The translations under genes were made by a program, and so were the position numbers. Of a stretch of DNA of 64,000 nt, positions 56,461 through 64,000 are shown one piece after another. The notes under the pieces were generated by a model, which did no database searches, was not told the DNA's origin, and worked only from the letters and a program-made list of their open reading frames with translations. Origin of the DNA: Apiotrichum sp. Y4204 (lineage: Eukaryota; Basidiomycota; Tremellomycetes; Trichosporonales; Trichosporonaceae); NCBI GenBank assembly GCA_025531455.1, contig JAMYHL010000017.1, forward strand, positions 682,001 through 746,000, written 5' to 3'. Every line of letters starts with the position of its first letter. Within the stretch, counting starts at the first letter, position 1.

Positions 56461-59400
56461 CTACTCATTCGACTGGGACACGCGCACCATCCACTGCCGG
56501 AGCGTGTCGCTCAGCACGGATGGCAGCGCTTCGACGTCGCGGAGCACGACATAAAACTCGAACGGGAACGTGTCGAGGTACCGCGACATTTCGAGCTTCA
56601 TCTCGCCGTTGACCATGTTGTAGTTGACGCTCTGCATCGAGAGGATGCTGGGCCGGTGGGTTGCGGGTGTGGTCGTCCCCGAGACGGGGGCCGATGCCGG
56701 AGCGGAAGTGGGACCGGCAGATGGCGCAGGTTGTGCTTGGGGGACGGCAAGCGAGTCGACGATGAGGAACACGATCATGACACGCTCCTCAAGGGCACGA
56801 CGGAGTAGCGTGCGCAGGCGGTTGTGGTCCTGGCACACACCGTCCGAGATGATAATCTGGAGCTGCCAGAGGTCGGGGGCGGATGAGCTAGCCGCCTGCT
56901 TCTGCCGGCTCTCAGCGAGGTAGATGAGCGTGCGCTCAAGCAGGGCCGCAACATCTGTGCGGTGCTGGTCAAACTTGAACGCACGCATGACGTTGGCTCC
57001 GTCGGAATCGGAGAACGTGTCCCCAAACTCGTGCAGGATGTCAACTGTCTCGCCGAAACGCGCGATGGACACCTGACCGACTTCGAGCTTGGTTAGAGCT
57101 TGCGAGACCAGCGTGAGGGTCTGGTACGCGAGATGCACGCTGTGGCTCTCAGCCATGGAACGCGAGTCGTCCAGGGACAGCAGGACCTGGTACTCGCGGC
57201 GAGAGGGCTTGGTGCGCCTCAGCCAGATCTTATCCTTTGTATACTCCGAGGCAATATAAGGGATGATCTTGCGCATGTTCAGGCGCTTGCCGGTGCGGAA
57301 GTCGCCTTGCAGACGTGTCGCGAGAGTCGGCTCTAGGATGAGACGCAGCTGCTCGCACAGGGCGTACGAAAGATCGGAGGTGAGTGAGGCGTAGTGTCGC
57401 CACAGGTCCTCAGCGCCGTCACTGGTGTCGGCAGCCTTGGGAGTGGCGATGGTGAGCTCCGCCTCGTCCTCGACGATTTCATCAGGCTGAATCTCCGTAG
57501 CGAGCTCTTCGCCCTCGATGTCGTCCACGTCCATCGCATCAGCGGCAGCTGAGGGGGCGTTTCCTATGATGTCCGCCTGGGTGAGAGCCTTCTCGGCGCC
57601 CTGGGGCTGCTCTCCGTCTTCCTTGGTGTTACCGATCGAGTGATCGGGCTCAGAAGCAGGGGGGACATTACGCTCGCGCTCCATTTCCTGGTCCTCGTCC
57701 TCCATTGCTGGCGGGGGTGCGTTCTCGCCTGCCTCCTCATCATCAGCAATCTTGAGGTCATCGAGCTTCTGCCGCTCGTCCTGCGCGGCACCGAGCGCCT
57801 GAGTGCTGTTTTCGTCCTCCTGGCCGTCGTGGAGGTACTCGACTTGCCCGGGGGCCTGCTCCTGCGCGTCGGGCTTATCCGTCACCTCCTCGCGCTCAGC
57901 CTGGTTCAGGATTTCGTCGCGGCGGCGTCGGATCTCTTCCATGATGTCACCCAAAGAGCGGTCTTGCTGCGGTGCAGACTGGTCCTGCGGAAGTGGGGCA
58001 CCAGATGCGTCGGTCGCACCCGAGGCCTCCTGCTCGTCTGGACCGCCTCCACCCTTGGTTGCGGACGAAGTTGCACTAAGAGTCAGAGGTCGAACTGTAC
58101 TGCTACTCACCCATCAGCCTCGGCCTCCTGCTCCATCTGCTCCTCGGCATCCTCGCCCTCGACCTTTTCTTCGTCGCCCTCTTCCTTGTTCTCCGCACCC
58201 TGCCCGCGACCCGCAGCGGCGGCTTCTTGCGCTGTGGCATCATTCGAAGCGCTCATGTCGACGTTCTGGTTGTCGGCCTCTTCCTTCTCGGGATCGGCGT
58301 CTTCCTCTGTCGCTCCGGTCGCGTCGGGTGCGTCGTCCTCGGCCTCACCCTCTTGGTCAGAGGTCACGCCGTGGTCCTCCTCGTCACCGTGGTCGGACAT
58401 GTCGATGTCGCCGTCATCGAACTTTTCGTCGTTATTCTCCGCGCCGTCGTCCATCCCATCCTCTTCGTCGCCGAGGTCAAGATCCTCGGGAAGGTCGAGT
58501 CTGTCGCCTTCGTCGGCGGCAACGTTGTCCTGTTGCGGCATATCGGCGCCCTCGTTCTCCCCGTCGTCCTCGCCCTGGTCCTGCTCCTCAAACTCCTCGA
58601 TCTCCTCATCCCCTTCGCCGTCGTCCTGCGGTTCGTTCTTCGTCTCGTTTGATTCGGGATCATCCTCAGGCGCATCCTGTGGTTGCTCCCCTTCATCCTC
58701 CTCCTTCTTCTCCTTCTTCTTGTCCTCCTTGGCGCCATCTTTGGCGCTCAGTTCGGCCTCCCCGTTCTCCTCGTTCTTCTGGTTCATGAGGTCCTCGCGG
58801 CCCTCCTCTTCCTTCTCCTCCTTCTCATCCTTCTCCTCGTCGCCCCAGAACTTCTCGTCCACTGCGCCGGGGTCCAGAGGGTCGACATCACCAACATGGT
58901 CGTCCGGTTCGTCCTCGTCGCCCGACTTGTCGTCCTCTTCATCTCCCGGTTCCTTCTCCTTGCCGTCCTCGAGCTTGCCGTCGAAGTCGTTTTCCATAGA
59001 TACCGCATCGTCGTCATCGTCGTCGTCGCCCTTATCCTGGTCGTCTTGTTCGTCCTCCTCCTCGCCTTGCAGGCCTTCGACCTGGCTCTCGTCGGTGATC
59101 TCGGACGAAACGTTCTTCTCGCCAGTTCCAGCGCCCATACCAGTACCCTCCACCTCGCCGTCGTCCCCGTCCTGCGTGTCCTTGCTCTCCTCCTGCGGCT
59201 TGCAGAATCCGCGCTGCGCAATGTCGAGCATCAACCGGGCAACCACGTAGTTGAGCTTGTAGATGCTCTTGGTGGCAGTGAGGTGTGCCGCGACCGACTC
59301 AGCGAAGGTTTCTGCCAGAGTTTGCACGAAGGGAAGAATTCTGGCGAGTGTGGCGGGTGCGGCACTCGACTCGTGACCAGAGAGATCGTTAGCGAGGGTT

Positions 59401-62400
59401 TGTGCGAATGCGTCCAGTCGATCCACGATGTCGCGTACTCTGAGCGAGCCTACAGCCTTGGCCTGGCGGGCGAACGCGGTGGGGATATGAGGGTACTCGT
59501 CCTCCTTGACCGGCTCGGGTTGCGTAGCGTCCATAGACTGTGCGGCAACCAGGAGGGTCTGGATGAGCGCGTCGCTCTCAGTCCACACCCCCTCCGCAAG
59601 ACGGCGCTTTGGCCGGAAGTTGGCGGAGGCTGTCATGCCGCGGGCCATGTCGGCAAGCGGGGCAAAGAGGTGGCGAAGCTCGGGAGCGTCGGCGGTGCGT
59701 GCGTCAAACGACACAACGACGCGCTTGAAGAGGTCTCCAGCGCGGTTCACAAGCGACGCCTCGTCTAGCTGGTTAGTTTGGACGATTTTTGACACTCACC
59801 ATGACCAAAGAGTGACCAGGTCGCCGCACGGCTAGACGCCAGTGCGACCTCGAGTGCGGCGATCAAGAGGCTAACCTCCTGACGGTATTCATGTACGGCG
59901 GCCAGGTCCGCCGTGCTGACCTGTGCGCCTTGCAGCTCGCGGAAGTGGCGGACGCCATCCTCAACCTCGCGCAACGCCTCGCGAAGATGGCATGCGTCGA
60001 GTTCAGCGGAGATAAGCGCATCATGCAGCTTGCTTCCGCCCGAGAGGGACGGCACCAGCGCACAGTGGTGCAGCCGACGGATAGTGGCCGTCAGCCTCGA
60101 CAGTGTCTCGAGCTGAGCCGCAAGAACAGCGTGCTCGCCGAGAGCAGAGGCATACAGTGACTCGGTAAAGCCGATGCCTCGCGCTAGGTCTTGCGAGTTG
60201 ATGTCAGGACTGTGCCCGTTGAACGCGATACGCAGTGTCGCCATGAGTACACCCTGGCGGTGATGGTAATCAGCAACCTTGGTGACTGTTGCACGATCAA
60301 AAGCAGCCGGGAGATCGTCAGAAGGAAGGGCGGTCAGGCTTGCAAGCCAGGTAGATGACTGCTGCTTTGCGAGCTGGTCAGCACGCACGGCAGACGAGAA
60401 GCCGGATGCGCGCAGCGCCTTGAGGAGGTCCGAAAGCGCCTTGCGCTTCCGCGAAGCAAGGTTGTTGACCACCTTGGCGTTGTCCTTAGTCAGGGTCGAC
60501 GGCGTGGCCTTCTGAAGCATCGCGGCCGTTTCGATGATATTGACCGCCATGGAGTCTAGCTGCTCTGCCTCGGTCGTCGTGACCGCGGGGCGCGCCGCAG
60601 CGTGCACTGCAGCAAACCGTTGGAGGGTGTCGTCGAGTTTGGCAAGGACCGTAGGTGGTGCTGGCTTGACGCTCGCTCGGGTCTTGACCGCTTCAGGCGC
60701 GAGCGGTGTGATCTCGAACAGGCCGGTACGGAGAGCCACTTCGCCACTGACCGGCGCGTCCTGGGGACAGATGGCGTTCGAGTCGCCAATGATTGGCGCG
60801 ACGGGCTGCATGAGGACCTCGCGGAACTTGCGGATATGCTTGTGAAGCATGCGGTGGCTCTTCTGCGCCGAGGCCTTGAGGGCAAAGACGTTGATGTCCT
60901 TCCAGGACGCGAGACGGACAAAGTCCTTGACTCCGCCATCAATAATCTTGCGCTGCGCGCCAACCGACTCGAGAACGTGGGGGAGGAAAAGACGTGCGTG
61001 AGCAAGCACATTACCAAGCACCGCAGCGACCTTTGCCAGCGCTGGGGCACCTGGAGCATCGGATCGCGCAAGTTCGTCGGCCATACGCTGGAAGGCCGTG
61101 AGGATGTTGAGGCGGTGCGCGAAAGCACCCTGGCTAGAGCCGTTGATGTAGCTCGCAACCACAGGAAGGGTCTCTGCGAGATACTTGTCCACGTCCTCTG
61201 CAGATACAGCGCCGTGGATGACCGCGCCGTACAGGCGGAGAGTGAACTCATCATCCTTCCCGAGGAACTGATCCGCCTGGTCGTCGAGAAGACGGACCCA
61301 CGACGAAAGCTCGAGACGGCGCCACGCGACAATGAGACCCGACAGCTCGAGCTGGAAATGCTTGAGCGAGTTCTCGCGGTTGGCATACGGCTCCCAGTCG
61401 TCGGTGTGCATAAGAAGATGTTCGAGGGCGGCCAGGACAAGCGCAACAGGACTGCGCACATCGAGCTTCAGAATACGCAGCACGCGGTCACGCAGGTGCT
61501 GTAGGACCATCTGATCAGGCCACTCGGCGACAAGCTCGTCGAGGCGGGCACGCAGGCGCTCGAGGAAGCGCCATGCCTTGCGCACCTCAAACTCATTCGG
61601 CGAGTGGTAAAAGTTCGCTGCCGCTGCGGCTGTGCGGATCTCAGCGGTACGGTGGTACAGTGTCGATACTTGGAATGCAAGCGATGTGCTGTCCAGGTCG
61701 TCCCGGAAGGCAGTTGGTGTGAACGACGAGAGGACTTCATCCACAGCAGCCTTGAGTGTCGTGCTGAGATTGTCCCGGCCCCCAAACGAGCCGAGCACGA
61801 GAGTGTGGAACGCAGAGACAAGCGCAGGGGTAAACTTGGCCTTGCGCTTCACCGCAGGTTCCTCCTCTTCAACAACTGCAGCAGGCTGTTCCTCGAGATC
61901 CCCATCAAATGTCGGGAAGAGCTGTGCAAACTCCTTCTCTTCGAGCTCCTGATCCGAGAGGATCTCGATGTCAGTCTTCCGGATGCGGTACAAGCTCTCA
62001 GCTTCCTGCGCTTCCTGTGCCTCGCGGGTGCGGATGGCCGACCAGGCGGCATACAGCCTGTCAAGACCAGACACAAGCCCGGGGACGTTGGTGCGGCGCT
62101 GCTCGGCCTCGGCCATGTCTCGCGCGTACGCAAGAGCGGAGAGAAGGTCAAGGCGCATCGACAGCGTTGTAGGCTCAGTCTTGTGCGAGGCAGGGAGAGT
62201 CTGGAGAGTGTCGAGTGCTCCCACAGCCGGGAAGGACACAATCGGCGCCAGCGCTGCGGGTGGCCTAGCGTTCTTCAGTTCGAGGTCGCGTGCAACACAG
62301 CGGAGACCGAACTTGGCGCACAGGACCGCCATGCCGATCGGCGCGGCGAGGTCTTCGAGGTCGGCATACGCCGTGAGGCGCTGCACGAACGCCATGGATG

Positions 62401-64000
62401 CAAGCTGGAATGCCTCCTCACGAGCCAGAGCGTTCGGCGCTTCGTCCGCCATTGCTGTCATCAGTGCGGTGCCGGCCTTGTCGGAGAGCACGTCGTCCAG
62501 GAAGTTAAAAACTTCGCCGAACAAATTACCCAGTCGCGCGGCGTTCGTGGGGCGATCGATCTTAGGGCCCAAAGCGGCCTCGTCGGTTTCGAGTGCGGCG
62601 ACTCGGGCCTTGAGAGCATGCACCCGACGCGAGTCGGCAACACCCTTGATCTGCATATCGGAGTGCTCAGCGACAGCAAGTTCGTCGATCACAAGCGACA
62701 TTTGGGCAGAGACGACTTCGCCAAGGAGAACACGACGCACGCCAGGATCAATGGGAACGTTGGTGACGAAGATATCAAGGATGAAGCGCGAGAGCGCGTA
62801 CCACACCTTGCCAATAGTGGTAAGCGAGGGGGAGAGTTGGGCCTCGGTCAGGGGGCCAACGAGGCGTTCCTCAAAGCGCGAGGAGAGGTAAGCAGCAGCA
62901 GCCGCATCCTCGCACTGAGAGGGTTGCAGTGTCGGGACGCCGTCGACAACGGCAATGGAAGAGCCAAATGCGCCAAGAATCTGGGTGTGAGACCATTGCT
63001 TAAGTAGGGTTTCAACTCACCAATCCGAGCAGAGCCATAACGAGTGCCGACGCCTTTTGCGCGCGGTCGTCGTCTCGGCCAGCAGTCCATAGGGTCGCAG
63101 ACACAGTGGCCTTGAGTGCCTCGTCCATAGCGGCAATCTCCGCCATCGGGACATTGCTTGTGCGCGAGAAGCGCAAGGCAGCGGCGAGATTGACTGGTGC
63201 AAAGAGCGCGCCGGGGGTAGAGCCGGACCAGATGCGACGCAGCCAGGCAGCGACAGCTGCAAGTGTCGCCCCGTGTCCAGTACCTGGTGCGAGGATTGAA
63301 AGCAGATCCGACGGTGAGGCGTCGGGGCTGCTGGCCAGGAGGGAAAGAGTTTTTTCGTCGCCAGGCCGAGTGAGCAAGTCGAGCTCAATCACGTGCGCGA
63401 CGCCGGCGTTGGCCCAGGGCGTATCCGCAGCGGTGGATTCCTCCAACTTGCGGGGCAGCGAGTCAATGAGAGCCGAAACTTCGCCGATGGCGTCAGCGGA
63501 GACGCCGGCCTTTGCCAACGCGACGAGAGCGTGCACAGCGTCGAGACGGAGCTTCGCATCCGGCACATCTGCGAGTCGTGTGGCGAGGGCCGAAAGCTGC
63601 ACACGCTGCTCAGGCGCGAGGACTCCCGAGCGGAAGAGAGTCCAAATCGGGGTCTGACCAAAACCAGTTGTGAGGGTCGTGATCTTGCACAGCGCCTTCA
63701 CCGCCTCACGAGCCTTGTTCGCCTTGGGAAGACGGGAGAGCTGCTCAGAGAGCCACGAGGCGAGAAGCTGGATCGAGGAGTAGTCAAACGCCTCAGCAGC
63801 GGTGTGGCGCTCTACGAGGGAGAGGAGCATGAGTGTCGTTTCGGCAGGGCTAAGATCGCCATGGGTTGTGAGCGATTCGAGTACGAGAATAGGCAGATCG
63901 GCACGGAGCTGCGAAACGAAAGGGAAGACAGCGTCGCCTGGCGTCGGCTTGCGCTTCGTCTTGCGGGACGCGAGGGCCGAGGCTGCAAGGACGGACTTGG
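56461..64000 (-). CDS. MDN1: Midasin (dynein-related AAA ATPase of 60S ribosome biogenesis), 5' truncated by window edge
   Basis: The C-terminal part of a giant gene enters from the right edge. Exons run from 64000 to about 63012, about 62990 to 59800, about 59780 to 58110 and about 58070 to the stop at 56461, separated by introns of about 35 nt. The helical linker region fills 59800-64000. A long Asp/Glu-rich tail (about 57400-59200: EDEQDDQDKGDDDDDDD and similar) precedes the VWA domain: SRREYQVLLSLDDSRSMAES with the D-x-S-x-S MIDAS site, then FGETVDILHEFGDTFSDSDG and LWQLQIIISDGVCQDHNRLR. The end is VSQSNE. Midasin (Rea1) uses its AAA ring, off-window here, to strip Ytm1 and Rsa4 from pre-60S particles in the nucleolus and nucleus. 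Confidence 0.95.

Noticed and set aside
57640..59250. 536-codon plus-strand frame rich in Ser, antisense to midasin
   Set aside because: It is the complement of the Asp/Glu-rich midasin tail (GAC/GAG become GTC/CTC and TCN in other frames). No independent coding signal.
61604..63007. 467-codon plus-strand frame antisense to midasin
   Set aside because: Shadow of the midasin helical region, with no domain or plausible start context.

Overview
The window is nuclear DNA from a fungus, most likely a basidiomycete yeast of the Tremellomycetes and perhaps Trichosporonales. The evidence is GC-rich coding sequence, densely packed single-copy housekeeping genes on both strands, and many introns. Many of those introns are only 33-60 nt, with GTRNGY donors and a CTRAC branch site a few bases before the acceptor. 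The placement at order level is an inference from overall look and gene content. No rDNA, mitochondrial, viral or bacterial segment was seen.

Layout. 1-6453: two minus-strand glycosidases, a GH15 glucoamylase/trehalase-like enzyme cut by the left edge and a membrane-anchored GH92 alpha-mannosidase. 7108-13587: a BSP-family putative metallopeptidase, a tail-anchored coiled-coil protein of unknown function, and a dienelactone-hydrolase-like protein. A tRNA-Gly(GCC) lies at 14115-14185. 14360-18264: ORC5, a small-subunit-like serine palmitoyltransferase protein and a monoglyceride lipase. 19169-25756: an R3H/SUZ RNA-binding protein and an Hst3/Hst4-type sirtuin. 26545-32807: the RNA polymerase III factor BDP1, complex I subunit NDUFB8 and the Golgi SNARE BOS1. 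33044-34257: a divergent pair of small unknown proteins. 34397-42860: 3-hydroxyisobutyryl-CoA hydrolase and a large DUF3684 protein with an Hsp90/sacsin-type ATPase and a C-terminal HExxH motif. 43118-48502: a small putative membrane protein, methionine aminopeptidase, FES1 and isopentenyl-diphosphate isomerase. 48503-50876: a gene-poor stretch with a 343-bp MITE-like element. 50877-56012: VPS29, a possible orphan membrane ORF, a Rossmann-fold reductase and GINS subunit PSF3. 56461-64000: the C-terminal half or so of midasin (MDN1/REA1), cut by the right edge.

The genes do not form one pathway. Recurring themes are replication (ORC5, PSF3), gene expression (BDP1, R3H protein, midasin, sirtuin), membrane traffic (BOS1, VPS29), lipid and isoprenoid metabolism (SPT small subunit, MGL, IDI1) and mitochondria (NDUFB8, HIBCH, MetAP). 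The items most worth a second look are the DUF3684 ATPase/HExxH protein, the divergent small-protein pair, the MITE in front of VPS29, the very short in-frame introns, and the unusually long introns in GH92 and NDUFB8.
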